Below, one piece after another: positions 9,521 through 22,739 of a stretch of DNA of 64,000 bases. Made by a program: the position numbers and the translations under genes. The stretch comes from Emcibacter sp. Its GTDB lineage: Bacteria > Pseudomonadota > Alphaproteobacteria > Sphingomonadales > Emcibacteraceae. Under the pieces are notes generated by a model. It was not told the origin of the DNA. It made no database searches and was given only the letters and a program-made list of their open reading frames with translations. The first letter of the stretch is position 1, and each line of letters opens with the position of its first letter. Location: assembly GCA_021741205.1 (NCBI GenBank), contig JAIOYI010000006.1, positions 108,902 through 172,901 on the forward strand, read 5' to 3'.

Positions 9521-10783
9521 TTAGGCCTTGAAACGATCAGCAATTTTGTCATAATCTTCAAGGTGTGATAACGGCCCAACCGCGGCAAGCGACAATCTAT
9601 TATTGTTCAGCATTCTATCCATATAACGCATGATGGCAACATCATCCACCTTATCAATATTATCAATTATTTCAGAATGCGGAACAACACGGCCAAAAAT
9701 CATCATTTGACGGCCCAGTTGCTCCATACGGCTAGTGGTGCTTTCCATGGACATCATAAGACCCGCCTTCATTTGGGTACGGGCTCGGTTCAACTCTTGT
9801 GCTGTAATGCTATGTGATAATTTATACATTTCATCGGCTATAACGGGGATAAGTTCCCTCACCTGTGTCTCACCCGTTCCTGCATGAATGGCAAAACTTC
9901 CCCCATCCACATAGGACTGCATGAAACTATAAATAGAATAAACCAATCCCCGATTTTCGCGCACCTCTTGAAATAGACGAGATGACATGCCGCCGCCCAA
10001 AATAGATGACATAACTTGCGCCGCATAAAAGTCAGGATCATCATAGGAAATACCGTCAAATCCTATGAGAAGATTGACCTGATCTAGGTCACGCTCTTCC
10101 AACTCTATGCCGCCGCTATAGACTGCCGTTTCATTTTTTATACTTCGGGCATGGCCAAGGGTGGAAAATTTTTGCTCTACCTCAGCAATAAAATGCTCCG
10201 CATCAAAATTACCACTGGCCACAACAACCATTTGCTCAGCTCTATAATGATCAGCCATATATCCCGAAAGCTCTGTTTGGCTGAAACTATTCACAAGATC
10301 CACAGTACCAAGAATAGGACGACCTACGGATTGTTTTGGGAATGCAGCTTCTTGAAAATAATCAAAAACAATGTCATCGGGCGTATCATTGGCCTGACCG
10401 ATTTCCTGAATGATAACACCGCGCTCTCTCTCAAGCTCATTTTTATCAAAAGTCGAATTCTGCAAAATATCCGCAAGCACATCAAGGCCAAGGGATACAT
10501 CATCCCGCAAAAGACGCGCATAATAGGTGGTATGTTCACGGGAGGTATAGGCATTAAGATAGCCGCCCACGTCTTCAATAACCTCTGCTATATCTCGGGC
10601 GGAACGGCGTTTTGTACCCTTAAAGGCCATATGCTCCAACATATGAGACAGGCCATTTTGCGCTGCTGTCTCATGGCGACTACCCACATCCGTCCAGACA
10701 CCAACGGTTGCGGTTTCAATATGGGACATCACATCGGTTACAATCCGAAGGCCATTCCTCAAAGTTGTGACCTTTGCCCTCAT
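9521..10783 (-). CDS. M16 family zinc metallopeptidase (processing-peptidase-like)
   Basis: Member of the pitrilysin/insulinase M16 family, M16B type, related to the mitochondrial processing peptidase beta subunit. The 420-residue product carries the inverted zinc motif HMLEH at residues 47-51. The third ligand Glu127 is 76 residues later, in RERGVIIQEIGQ. The C-terminal half is the second M16 domain, with the RGLVYSIYSF segment and the R/Y substrate pocket. Its start overlaps the thrC stop by 4 bp, so it is translationally coupled to thrC. This thrC-M16 pairing is conserved in alphaproteobacteria. Substrates are unknown. Confidence 0.94.
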   Translation of the reverse strand: MRAKVTTLRNGLRIVTDVMSHIETATVGVWTDVGSRHETAAQNGLSHMLEHMAFKGTKRRSARDIAEVIEDVGGYLNAYTSREHTTYYARLLRDDVSLGLDVLADILQNSTFDKNELERERGVIIQEIGQANDTPDDIVFDYFQEAAFPKQSVGRPILGTVDLVNSFSQTELSGYMADHYRAEQMVVVASGNFDAEHFIAEVEQKFSTLGHARSIKNETAVYSGGIELEERDLDQVNLLIGFDGISYDDPDFYAAQVMSSILGGGMSSRLFQEVRENRGLVYSIYSFMQSYVDGGSFAIHAGTGETQVRELIPVIADEMYKLSHSITAQELNRARTQMKAGLMMSMESTTSRMEQLGRQMMIFGRVVPHSEIIDNIDKVDDVAIMRYMDRMLNNNRLSLAAVGPLSHLEDYDKIADRFKA

Positions 10784-12168
10784 CTATTTAACCGAATATA
10801 AGACTTTAAAGCATCCAGATCATGGTCAAGAAAATCATATTTTTCTTCACGGTCAAACAAATCCGCCATATGAGGCGGTAAGGCTGGATGCTGTCCTGTT
10901 ACCTTTTTCACAGCATCAGGAAATTTAGCGGGATGGGCCGTGCTTAACGTCACCATTGGGGTATTTATGTCAGAATTCTTAATGCGAGCTGCCTTTATAC
11001 CTACCGCCGTATGCGGATCAATCAACATACAGTTATCCTCGAAAATAGTCTTTATTGTGGCTTCGGTATCATTCTCGCTGACTTGAAAGGCATCAAAAAT
11101 GCTCTGCGCCCTATCAAGCTGTGGCCCGTCAATGGTAAAGTTTTTGGATTGGTTTAAATTATCCATGAGACGACGTATCTCGCTACCCTCACCATCATAA
11201 AGATCAAAAAGAAGCCGTTCAAAATTGCTCGACACCTGAATATCCATGCTTGGGCTGATAGTTGGGCTGACGCTGCCGATGGTATAATCACCAGTGGTGA
11301 GAACCCGGGTTAAAATATCATTGCGATTTGTTGCCACTACAAGCTGGCGAATAGGAAGTCCCATTTGGCGCGCCACATAGCCTGCATAGATATCCCCAAA
11401 GTTGCCCGTGGGAACCGTATAGGATATTTCCCGATCTGGGGCACCCAAAGCCACGGCAGAGGTAAAATAATATACGATCTGTGCCATAACACGAGCCCAG
11501 TTGATGCTATTTACCGCAGAAAGCGTAATCTCATCCCGAAAGGAAAGGTCATTAAACAAGGCCTTCACCATGGCCTGACAATCATCAAAATTACCCTCAA
11601 CGGCCAAATTGTGCACATTGGGGGACATAACGGTTGTCATTTGCTTGCGTTGCACATCGGACACTCTACCCTTTGGATGCAACATGAATATTTCGGCACA
11701 GGCTCTGTCCCGAACACATTCAATCGCCGCCGAGCCCGTATCACCAGACGTTGCCCCAACGATGGTGACTTTACGTCCCCGCTTCGTCAAAACATGGTCA
11801 AATAAATGTCCAAGTAATTGTAAAGCAACATCCTTAAAGGCAAGTGTTGGTCCATGGAACAGTTCCAAAATCCATTCATTGCTGTCAAGTTGCGCCAATG
11901 GGGTCACGGCCTTATGACGAAATGTACTATATGCTTTCTCAATGATATCTTTAAAATCCGTTTCAGAAATTTCAGGACAAACAAAGGGTTTCATCACACG
12001 GAAGGCCACATCCTGATAGGACATACCCCGAAAAGATTTAATATCATTTTTACTAAAAGTCGGAAAGAATGAAGGGACATAAAGTCCACCGTCCCGTGCA
12101 AGCCCCGTAAGCAGAACATCTTCAAAACCAAGCGATGGTGCTTGCCCTCTGGTACTGATGTATTTCAC
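10780..12168 (-). CDS. thrC: Threonine synthase
   Basis: PLP enzyme that turns O-phosphohomoserine into threonine. The 462-residue product is the long bacterial/fungal class. The N-terminus MKYISTRG is characteristic. The PLP-binding Lys112 lies in FHGPTLAFKDVALQ. The phosphate-binding ATSGDTGSAAIE loop and the NSINWARVMAQ segment are present. It is first in a two-gene unit with the M16 peptidase. The region upstream to SURF1 is 105 bp and shows no obvious regulatory hairpin with a leader peptide. Confidence 0.97.
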   Translation of the reverse strand: MKYISTRGQAPSLGFEDVLLTGLARDGGLYVPSFFPTFSKNDIKSFRGMSYQDVAFRVMKPFVCPEISETDFKDIIEKAYSTFRHKAVTPLAQLDSNEWILELFHGPTLAFKDVALQLLGHLFDHVLTKRGRKVTIVGATSGDTGSAAIECVRDRACAEIFMLHPKGRVSDVQRKQMTTVMSPNVHNLAVEGNFDDCQAMVKALFNDLSFRDEITLSAVNSINWARVMAQIVYYFTSAVALGAPDREISYTVPTGNFGDIYAGYVARQMGLPIRQLVVATNRNDILTRVLTTGDYTIGSVSPTISPSMDIQVSSNFERLLFDLYDGEGSEIRRLMDNLNQSKNFTIDGPQLDRAQSIFDAFQVSENDTEATIKTIFEDNCMLIDPHTAVGIKAARIKNSDINTPMVTLSTAHPAKFPDAVKKVTGQHPALPPHMADLFDREEKYDFLDHDLDALKSYIRLNR

Positions 12169-12273
12169 ACATAATCCTTATTTTCGTACATTTAATTCAC
12201 ACCGAATCATTCGATTTCGGCTGCAAATCCTATCATTTTTCACTATTGTTGCAAGTTAGAAGTTATTCGGTCG

Positions 12274-13002
12274 TCAATCAACTTTTCTAATATTAAAAAT
12301 AAGATAAATAACAAACAAAACAAGAGCAAGGCCATACCAAGTCATCGCATAATCAAGGTGATTATTAACAAGGTTAAGTCGTGTCCGTCCCCCAATTGGA
12401 TAATCCCCCTCGTTGCTGGATTTGTCCACATATAAAAACATAGGATACACATCATCCAAATTTTTGGCCTTTGCCATAGCCTCTAAATCACCAAAATACC
12501 ATAAATTTCGAGCAATATCATTTTCAGGGGCAAATTTTTCTCTTATCCAGTCCTTACGCAAAACGCCCGTAAGTGTAATCTCTTGTGATTTTATGGTATC
12601 TGGTCGTGAAATTTGATCTTTTAAATCTTCTGGTACCCAACCTCGATTAACAATCAAGGACACACCATTATTGGTTAAAAAGGGCGTAAAGAGATCATAA
12701 CCAGGCTTTCCTGTGGGACCTACGCTGTAAAGAGGCATCTCACTGACATAGAAAAAACGTCCCGAAACCGTTACATGACGATATTCCCAGTTATCAATAT
12801 TTTGAAGAGCTACAGGAAGGTTAACCGCTGGCATTCCGTAACGGTCTTCTAATTTCTGAATAATATCCAATTTCCAGTGAAGCCGTTCAACCTGCCAATT
12901 TCCAAGCCAGCATAAAATAACAATCATGGGAACAGTCATGATTGTGGGCCATAGTCTTGGGCGAAAATAATACTTACTGATCAAGTTTACCTTCCTCGGC
13001 AT
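12274..13002 (-). CDS. SURF1 family cytochrome oxidase biogenesis protein
   Basis: Inner-membrane factor that helps insert heme a into cytochrome c oxidase subunit I. The start at ATG 13002 gives MPRKVNLISKYYFRPR and 242 residues; a longer frame to 13065 exists but would overlap DUF983 further. SURF1 topology is visible: an N-terminal membrane segment (about 18-36, ending WLGNWQVERLHWK), a periplasmic domain with WEYRHVTVSGRF, VNRGWVP and LTGVLR, and a C-terminal membrane segment (about 217-235) after NNHLDYAMTWYGLA. It is the last gene of the oxidase operon and overlaps DUF983 by 29 bp. Confidence 0.93.
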   Translation of the reverse strand: MPRKVNLISKYYFRPRLWPTIMTVPMIVILCWLGNWQVERLHWKLDIIQKLEDRYGMPAVNLPVALQNIDNWEYRHVTVSGRFFYVSEMPLYSVGPTGKPGYDLFTPFLTNNGVSLIVNRGWVPEDLKDQISRPDTIKSQEITLTGVLRKDWIREKFAPENDIARNLWYFGDLEAMAKAKNLDDVYPMFLYVDKSSNEGDYPIGGRTRLNLVNNHLDYAMTWYGLALVLFVIYLIFNIRKVD

Positions 13003-13357
13003 TAAAATGATATTGTATCGCCACCATAAGAGCCTTAGCAGGCCGTAGCAGCAATAATGAACCACCCATAATAGTCGGTATCCAAAGCAGTAAATGAACC
13101 CATAAAGGGGGACTGAATTTTACCTCTATGATAAGAGCAAGTCCTACGACAAAAAAACCAAGGAATAAAATGATAAAAACGGCAGGACCGTCACCAGAAT
13201 CAAATCGGCTATAATCAAGCCCACAATGCGAGCATTTATCCGAAAATTGAAGAAACCCCTTATAAAGTTTCCCCACGCCACATTTCGGGCATTTACACGA
13301 CAGCCCCGCCCGAAGGGGCGAGACTGTAATTTTTGAAGAATTGTTATTCATACTCAT
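12974..13357 (-). CDS. DUF983 family zinc-ribbon membrane protein
   Basis: DUF983 protein, a small membrane protein usually found in alphaproteobacterial cytochrome oxidase operons. The start is taken as ATG 13357 (MSMNNNSSK), 4 bp after the ctaE stop; an upstream frame extension to 13393 would overlap ctaE. Of 127 residues, two CxxC pairs (CPKC at 23-26 and CSHC at 42-45) form a likely zinc ribbon. YSRFDSGDGPAVF leads into two membrane segments (about 59-80 and 86-106). A role in oxidase assembly or metal handling is inferred only from position. Confidence 0.9.
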   Translation of the reverse strand: MSMNNNSSKITVSPLRAGLSCKCPKCGVGKLYKGFLQFSDKCSHCGLDYSRFDSGDGPAVFIILFLGFFVVGLALIIEVKFSPPLWVHLLLWIPTIMGGSLLLLRPAKALMVAIQYHFNAEEGKLDQ

Positions 13358-13361
13358 CAAG

Positions 13362-14201
13362 TTAATGAGTAGCGATGGTTCCAGCACCACCAATATAGAT
13401 GCTCACAAAAAGAATCAACCAAACCACATCAACAAAATGCCAATACCAAGCGGCGGCTTCAAAACCAAAATGATGATCTGGCTTAAAATGACCTTTTAAT
13501 CCCCGTATCAAACATATGGTGAGAAAAATTGTTCCAATCAAAACATGGGCACCATGGAAACCTGTCGCCATATAGAATGTGGAACTATAGATATTCTGAT
13601 CAAAAGAAAATGTTGCATGAACATATTCATAGGCCTGAATACCAGTGAATGATGCACCAAGCAGGATCGTAAACAACAACATATTAATAAATGTTTTGCG
13701 GTCGCCATGTTGTAACGCATGGTGCGCCCATGTAACCGTTGTTCCAGATGTGAGCAATATCAAAGTGTTGATAAAGGGCAGATGCCATGGATCAAGAGTT
13801 TGAATATCTTGTGGTGGCCATACATGACCGATGGCTTCTGTTGGAAATATGCTGGCATTAAAGTAAGCCCAGAACCACGCCACGAAAAACATGACTTCTG
13901 AAACAATAAACAAGAACATTCCGTACCGTAGGCCAAGCTGTACGATTGCCGTATGATGGCCCTCATGTTCGCCTTCCTTAACCACATCACTCCACCAGCT
14001 GTAGGCACCATAAAGAACAATAATAACACCCACATAAAATAGGGCGCTATATGATCCTGGCATACTAGAAATGAGGGGAATTTCGTGCATATACATCATG
14101 GCACCAACGGCCAAAATAAATGCACCTAATGAGCAGACAATCGGCCATGGGCTTGGGTCTACGAGGTGGTAATCATGTTTTTTTGCATGTGAATCTGACA
14201 T
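13362..14201 (-). CDS. ctaE: Cytochrome c oxidase subunit III
   Basis: Core subunit III of the aa3-type oxidase, which stabilises subunit I and proton uptake. The 279-residue product begins HAKKHDYHLVDPSPWPI and has the expected seven membrane segments. Family signatures include EVMFFVAWFWAYF, GTTVTWAHHAL, ATGFHGAHVLIGT and the C-terminal YWHFVDVVWL. It lies between ctaG (75 bp upstream) and DUF983 (4 bp downstream) in the minus-strand oxidase operon. The usual ctaG-ctaE order is preserved. Confidence 0.98.
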   Translation of the reverse strand: MSDSHAKKHDYHLVDPSPWPIVCSLGAFILAVGAMMYMHEIPLISSMPGSYSALFYVGVIIVLYGAYSWWSDVVKEGEHEGHHTAIVQLGLRYGMFLFIVSEVMFFVAWFWAYFNASIFPTEAIGHVWPPQDIQTLDPWHLPFINTLILLTSGTTVTWAHHALQHGDRKTFINMLLFTILLGASFTGIQAYEYVHATFSFDQNIYSSTFYMATGFHGAHVLIGTIFLTICLIRGLKGHFKPDHHFGFEAAAWYWHFVDVVWLILFVSIYIGGAGTIATH

Positions 14202-14276
14202 TTTGATCCCTTATAGCTTGTTATAAATATTATACTTGAACCGATTATTTCTTCTTAAAGAATAATAATCAATTCC

Positions 14277-14828
14277 CTACTCCTCTTTTTCGGCCCTGAA
14301 AAAAGTATAGGAAAGCGTTATTTCCTTGACCTCTTCCAGACGTTTATCCTTAGCCAATTCAGGATCAATGAAGAAGGTAACAGGCATGTCAACCTCTTCG
14401 CCTGGGGCTAAGGTTTGTTCTATAAAACAAAAACATTCGATCTTATTAAAATATTGTGCCGCCTTAAATGGTGTCACGTTAAAAGTCGCCGTGCCCGTTA
14501 TGGTTTCACGGCTGTTATTCACGGCCCGATAGAAAATCAAAGCCTCTTCCCCAATTTTTACCTTAACAGAACGTTGAACAGGCTTAAAAATCCACGGTAA
14601 ACTACTATTAACATCCGAATTAAACCTTATGGTCATTTCACGTGTTAAGATAGTTCCATCTGTGCTTTCTGCTTTTTGTGTTGTCCCACCATAACCTGTT
14701 ACTTGACAAAAAAGTCTATAAAGCGGGACTGAGGCCACAACTAGTCCAACCATAACCGAAAGCAGCAACAACAACCAGATTAAGGTTTTGATATTGTTCT
14801 TTTTATGAGACAGCGCATAGGTGTTCAT
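14277..14828 (-). CDS. ctaG: Cytochrome c oxidase assembly protein CtaG (Cox11)
   Basis: Copper-delivery factor for the CuB site of oxidase subunit I. The 183-residue product has one N-terminal membrane segment (about 14-36) followed by PLYRLFCQVTGYGGTT, the Cox11 hallmark. The copper-binding CFCFIEQTL motif is in the periplasmic domain. MPVTFFIDPE and ITLSYTFF complete the fold. It is 4 bp downstream of the small CoxF-like gene and upstream of ctaE, the standard order. Length and motifs are complete. Confidence 0.97.
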   Translation of the reverse strand: MNTYALSHKKNNIKTLIWLLLLLSVMVGLVVASVPLYRLFCQVTGYGGTTQKAESTDGTILTREMTIRFNSDVNSSLPWIFKPVQRSVKVKIGEEALIFYRAVNNSRETITGTATFNVTPFKAAQYFNKIECFCFIEQTLAPGEEVDMPVTFFIDPELAKDKRLEEVKEITLSYTFFRAEKEE

Positions 14829-14832
14829 GAAT

Positions 14833-14952
14833 TTAAATCACGTTCAGCTTTACAAGCGTTACAACAAAAAACAGCACAATTAATGTAACCAATATACCTG
14901 CTAATGCATAATTCCGGCCAGCCCGCTTTTTATGTTCTTCGTGTAATGGCAT
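14833..14952 (-). CDS. coxF: CoxF-like 39-residue membrane protein of the oxidase operon
   Basis: A very short reading frame from ATG 14952 to TAA 14833, lying exactly between ctaB and ctaG. Its start codon overlaps the ctaB stop by one base (TGATG), and it ends 4 bp before ctaG. The product starts MPLHEEHKKRAGRNYALAG, a charged cytoplasmic head. A single hydrophobic helix follows (about residues 16-34, LAGILVTLIVLFFVVTLVK). Alphaproteobacterial oxidase operons carry a small CoxF assembly protein at this place with the same head-plus-helix layout. The call rests on position, coupling and topology; the sequence is too short for more. Confidence 0.8.
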   Translation of the reverse strand: MPLHEEHKKRAGRNYALAGILVTLIVLFFVVTLVKLNVI

Positions 14953-15866
14953 CAGATCAATCTCCCTATCATCACTTCACCACCCATGACTGCAAACAAA
15001 ATAAACAGATAAAATATGGAGTAGAAAAAATTTTTCTTGGCGGTTTTTACATCTTTCTTTCTAAATAAAGAGAAAGAAAGTCCTATAAAAACAATACCTA
15101 AAATAGCTGAGGTAAAGCCGTAATAAGGCCCTGCAAAACCCATGAGAAAGGGCAGAATAGTGACAGGAACCATAATTAAAGTATAAAGCAAGATTTGTTT
15201 TCTGGTTTCATCCTCGCCCGATACCACAGGCAACATAGGAATACCTGCTGCCTTATAATCCTTACAAGAAAATAAAGCTAAAGACCAGAAATGCGGCGGT
15301 GTCCACATAAAAATTATGCCAAATAATACGATAGATTCAAGGCTTACATTTCCCGTAACGGATGCCCAAGCGATCATTGGAGGAAACGCACCCGCAGCGC
15401 CTCCAATCACGATATTCATTGAGGTACGGCGTTTTAACCACACTGTATAAATCAAGACATAAAACAAGATTGTCATTAAGAGCAAGGCGCCTGCCACATA
15501 ATTAACCATAAGTCCCATTACGAGAACAGAGGCCACAGAAAGAGCCACACCAAAATGAAGTGCCGTCTGGCGATCAATTCGGCCAGAAGGAATAGGACGA
15601 CCCGATGTTCTCTTCATACAAGAATCCAGATCGACCTCATACCACATATTAAGACAACCAGACGCCCCTGCCCCAACAGCTATACATAATATGGCAACAA
15701 AGCCGATCACAGGGTGAATATGCCCCGGCGCCATCATCATGCCAATAAAAGCTGTAAAAATCACCAAGGACATAACACGTGGTTTCAAAAGTGCAAAAAA
15801 ATCACCAACCCCTGGAAGATAATCTTCACGGATTCTCTGATCTGCTATTGAAACAACTGGTTGCAT
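14952..15866 (-). CDS. ctaB: Protoheme IX farnesyltransferase (heme o synthase)
   Basis: UbiA-superfamily membrane prenyltransferase that adds farnesyl to heme b to make heme o, the precursor of heme a. The 304-residue product has about nine hydrophobic segments. The two prenyl-diphosphate/Mg motifs are visible: NMWYEVDLDSCMKRT with RTSGRPIPSGR, and the later CKDYKAAGIPMLPVV. TPPHFWSLALF is typical of heme o synthases. It is separated from ctaD by 81 bp containing a strong hairpin, and is coupled to the downstream CoxF-like ORF. Confidence 0.97.
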   Translation of the reverse strand: MQPVVSIADQRIREDYLPGVGDFFALLKPRVMSLVIFTAFIGMMMAPGHIHPVIGFVAILCIAVGAGASGCLNMWYEVDLDSCMKRTSGRPIPSGRIDRQTALHFGVALSVASVLVMGLMVNYVAGALLLMTILFYVLIYTVWLKRRTSMNIVIGGAAGAFPPMIAWASVTGNVSLESIVLFGIIFMWTPPHFWSLALFSCKDYKAAGIPMLPVVSGEDETRKQILLYTLIMVPVTILPFLMGFAGPYYGFTSAILGIVFIGLSFSLFRKKDVKTAKKNFFYSIFYLFILFAVMGGEVMIGRLI

Positions 15867-15905
15867 ATTTGACCTTTTAGAAATGTGGTTCGTTGATAAT
15901 TTAAA

Positions 15906-15944
15906 TTAAGGACCAGATGTCTAAGACAAAACTCTGGTCCTTAA
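15906..15944 (-). repeat. Perfect 12-bp inverted repeat between ctaD and ctaB
   Basis: TTAAGGACCAGA (15906-15917) and its exact complement TCTGGTCCTTAA (15933-15944) enclose a 15-nt loop. On the minus-strand transcript the element lies in the 81-bp ctaD-ctaB spacer. No long U-run follows it in that direction, so an RNA-stabilising or attenuating hairpin is likelier than a full terminator. Confidence 0.75.
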
Positions 15945-15947
15945 ATA

Positions 15948-18436
<2,489 letters not shown>

Positions 18437-18757
18437 AATCCGTCCTACCCCTTAAATCCACAAATGAATTAAGAAAAAGCCGTATCAGTGGGATGATATT
18501 ATATTTTCTTGGTCCACCCCGAAAATACGACAATTTCGAATCTTATAACTATAAATTTGATCTATCTCAAGAAACTATTATAAAATTCATCTATACAACA
18601 GAGTGGACACCTTCTTAATCCCTTAATTTATAAAGCTTTTATGGATTAAATTTTTTTTCTGAACTATCAAAAAAACCGCGCCCTTGCAAATGTTATGGTC
18701 TCTCGCCTATAAGTTTGGCATAATAATAACATTGATTTTTTTAGGTATTTCATAAAT
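18437..18757. other. Divergent ctaC/tldD intergenic region, 321 bp
   Basis: No reading frame or RNA gene was found here. It is AT-rich and should hold both divergent promoters. A minus-strand TATAAT (18498-18503) is a plausible -10 for the ctaC operon, but no good -35 box sits 17 bp from it. The plus-strand promoter of tldD is listed separately. No clear FNR, RegA or CtrA site was recognised. Confidence 0.6.
18684..18713 (+). promoter_or_regulatory. Predicted sigma-70 promoter for tldD
   Basis: TTGCAA (18684-18689) and TATAAG (18708-18713) with an 18-bp spacer sit about 45 bp before the tldD ATG. The match is moderate and was judged by eye. Confidence 0.4.
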
Positions 18758-20191
18758 ATGGCCAGCACTGAAAATTATAATTCACCTTTTTTCCAAGAAT
18801 ATGATCTTGACTCAATCCGCACCCAGCGGCTTGTGGATGAGGCATTGTCTGGCATGGATGATGGTGAGCTTTATCTTCAATATGCCCAAAGCGAGAGCTT
18901 TTCTTTTGATGATGGTCGTCTTAAATCCGCCGCCTTTGACACCTCAAAGGGATTCGGGCTTAGGGCGGTACAGGGCGAGGTTAGCGGCTATGCCCATTCT
19001 TCCGAGCTTTCATCTGACGCTCTGCTTCGGGCAAAGGAAACCGTACAATCCATTAAATATGGCAAGGGCGGCACGCTTGCCATTCATCCCAAGGGCACCA
19101 ATGAAAAACTTTATGGCGCAGAAAATCCTCTGCTTGGTATGGCCTTCAAGGAAAAGATTGCCCTACTTGAACATATCAACGCTTACGCCAGAGGCCTAGA
19201 CCCCAAAGTTCATCAAGTGAGCTGTTCCATCACCGGCGAATGGCAAACGATTGAAATTATTCGCCCAGGCGGTCATCGGGTACAGGATATTCGTCCGCTC
19301 GTACGTCTTAATGTCAATGTGGTTGTCCAAGACGGCGACCGTATGGAAAGCGGTTATCAGGGGGCTGGTGGCCGTTATGATTACAGCAAACTACTCACCG
19401 AAGAAAATTGGAAGAGCCAAGTGGATGAAGCCCTGCGACAGGCGCTTGTGAATTTGGACAGTATTGCAGCACCTGCGGGTGTTATGGATGTGGTGCTTGG
19501 CCCTGGTTGGCCTGGTGTTTTATTGCATGAGGCCATCGGTCACGGCTTGGAAGGCGATTTTAACCGCAAAAAAACCTCGGCCTTTTCAGGGCTTATGGGA
19601 CAACGCATTGCCGCAAAGGGTGTTACCGTTGTTGATGATGGTACAATCCCCAACCGTCGTGGCTCTCTCACCTTTGATGATGAGGGAACCCCCACCAACT
19701 GCACCACCCTGATCGAGGACGGCATATTGGTCGGCTATATGCAAGACCGTATGAATGCCCGCCTTATGGGAGTCCCCGCCACAGGCAATGGTCGCCGTCA
19801 AAGCTATGCCCATCAACCCATGCCCCGAATGACCAATACCTATATGTTGGCAGGCACCCAAGAACCAAAAGAAATTATTGAAGGCGTGAAAGACGGCCTT
19901 TATGCGGTAAATTTTGGCGGTGGACAGGTGGATATCACCAACGGCAAATTTGTCTTTAGCTGTACCGAGGCCTATCAAATCAAAAACGGCAAAATCGGCG
20001 CACCGGTCAAGGGAGCAACCCTGATCGGAAACGGTGCTGATGTGCTGACCAAGGTTTCAGCCATCGGTAATGATCTAAAACTCGACAGCGGTGTTGGTAT
20101 TTGTGGCAAGGCAGGTCAAAGCGTACCCGTGGGGGTTGGACAACCAACGCTCAGAGTCAATGGCCTCACCATTGGTGGGACAGAAGGATAA
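18758..20191 (+). CDS. tldD: Metalloprotease TldD
   Basis: Catalytic subunit of the TldD/TldE (PmbA) protease, which trims modified peptides and unfolded polypeptides. The 477-residue protein has the zinc-site HEAIGHGLEGDFNRK, with HEAIGH at residues 257-262. The third-ligand cysteine lies in the late KFVFSCTEAYQIKNG segment. The C-terminus VGVGQPTLRVNGLTIGGTEG is the family's usual end. The following PNPOx-fold gene begins 5 bp after its stop. The partner tldE/pmbA is not adjacent, which is normal. Confidence 0.97.
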   Translation: MASTENYNSPFFQEYDLDSIRTQRLVDEALSGMDDGELYLQYAQSESFSFDDGRLKSAAFDTSKGFGLRAVQGEVSGYAHSSELSSDALLRAKETVQSIKYGKGGTLAIHPKGTNEKLYGAENPLLGMAFKEKIALLEHINAYARGLDPKVHQVSCSITGEWQTIEIIRPGGHRVQDIRPLVRLNVNVVVQDGDRMESGYQGAGGRYDYSKLLTEENWKSQVDEALRQALVNLDSIAAPAGVMDVVLGPGWPGVLLHEAIGHGLEGDFNRKKTSAFSGLMGQRIAAKGVTVVDDGTIPNRRGSLTFDDEGTPTNCTTLIEDGILVGYMQDRMNARLMGVPATGNGRRQSYAHQPMPRMTNTYMLAGTQEPKEIIEGVKDGLYAVNFGGGQVDITNGKFVFSCTEAYQIKNGKIGAPVKGATLIGNGADVLTKVSAIGNDLKLDSGVGICGKAGQSVPVGVGQPTLRVNGLTIGGTEG

Positions 20192-20195
20192 GATC

Positions 20196-20732
20196 ATGGC
20201 AGATTTTTTTGATGCTTTAAACCAAAAACATATTGATTTTATTATGGCGCAAAAAATGTTTTTTGTGGCAACTAGCCCCAAATCTGGGCGCATTAGCCTT
20301 TCGCCAAAGGGGCTTGATTGCTTTCGTATCATTTCTCCGACCGAAATATGCTATCTGGATTATATCGGCAGCGGTAATGAAACCGCCGCCCATCTGATTG
20401 ATGATGGTCGCATCACCCTCATGTTCACAAGTTTTGACCGCAATGCGCTTATTATGCGACTTTATGGTAAAGGAAAATCACACGCCCCAAATACGGCACG
20501 CTTTGATGCGCTTATGAAATTTTTTGATGAGACAATCGGCATTCGGCAAATCTTCACCGTGAAAATTGACAATCTCCAAACATCTTGTGGTTATGGTGTG
20601 CCGATCTATGATTTTGTGGAGGAACGTAAAACGCTGAGCAAATGGTGCGAGAAAAAAGGCGAACAGGGCTTAAAAGATTATTTTGAAGAACGTAATCGCA
20701 TCAGCATCGATGGCTTACCGACGGGGGAGTGA
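20196..20732 (+). CDS. Pyridoxamine 5'-phosphate oxidase-like flavin-binding protein
   Basis: PNPOx-like split-barrel protein of 178 residues that probably binds FMN or a related cofactor; its substrate is unknown. The start ATG 20196 (MADFFDALNQKHIDF) follows tldD by 5 bp and has GGATAAG just upstream. A longer frame reaching into tldD is not needed. Core motifs are FFVATSPKSGRISLSPKG and ITLMFTSFDRNALIMRLYGKG, the split-barrel strands. A C-terminal extension (about 125-178, SCGYGVPIYDF and KWCEKKGEQGLKDY) is typical of this subfamily. It is probably cotranscribed with tldD and ends before a bidirectional terminator. Confidence 0.88.
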   Translation: MADFFDALNQKHIDFIMAQKMFFVATSPKSGRISLSPKGLDCFRIISPTEICYLDYIGSGNETAAHLIDDGRITLMFTSFDRNALIMRLYGKGKSHAPNTARFDALMKFFDETIGIRQIFTVKIDNLQTSCGYGVPIYDFVEERKTLSKWCEKKGEQGLKDYFEERNRISIDGLPTGE

Positions 20733-20783
20733 GCGTAATCAATGGGATCAGAGATAATGAAAAATGGATTCTGATCTTAATAT

Positions 20784-20811
20784 AAAAAAGGCTCCAACGA
20801 TGGAGCCTTTT
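20784..20811. terminator. Bidirectional rho-independent terminator
   Basis: The hairpin GGCTCCA / TGGAGCC (20790-20796 and 20801-20807) has a 4-nt loop. It is flanked by A6 on the left and T4 on the right, so it can stop both tldD-side (+) and thiC (-) transcription. It lies between these convergent genes. Confidence 0.88.
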
Positions 20812-20830
20812 CATTTAGTGTATAAATATT

Positions 20831-22729
<1,899 letters not shown>

Positions 22730-22739
22730 TTATATGAAT

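Noticed and set aside
10151..10801. 216-codon open frame on the plus strand opposite the M16 peptidase gene
   Set aside because: It is antisense to a gene with clear HxxEH and conserved motifs, has no ribosome-binding site or domain, and reflects codon bias of the real gene.
11365..11805. 146-codon plus-strand frame opposite thrC
   Set aside because: Shadow of threonine synthase; composition unlike a real protein and no start signal.
13003..13065. Longer N-terminus for SURF1 starting at 13065
   Set aside because: The extra residues (MVHYCCYGLLRLLWW) lie fully inside DUF983 and are not SURF1-like; ATG 13002 gives the expected topology.
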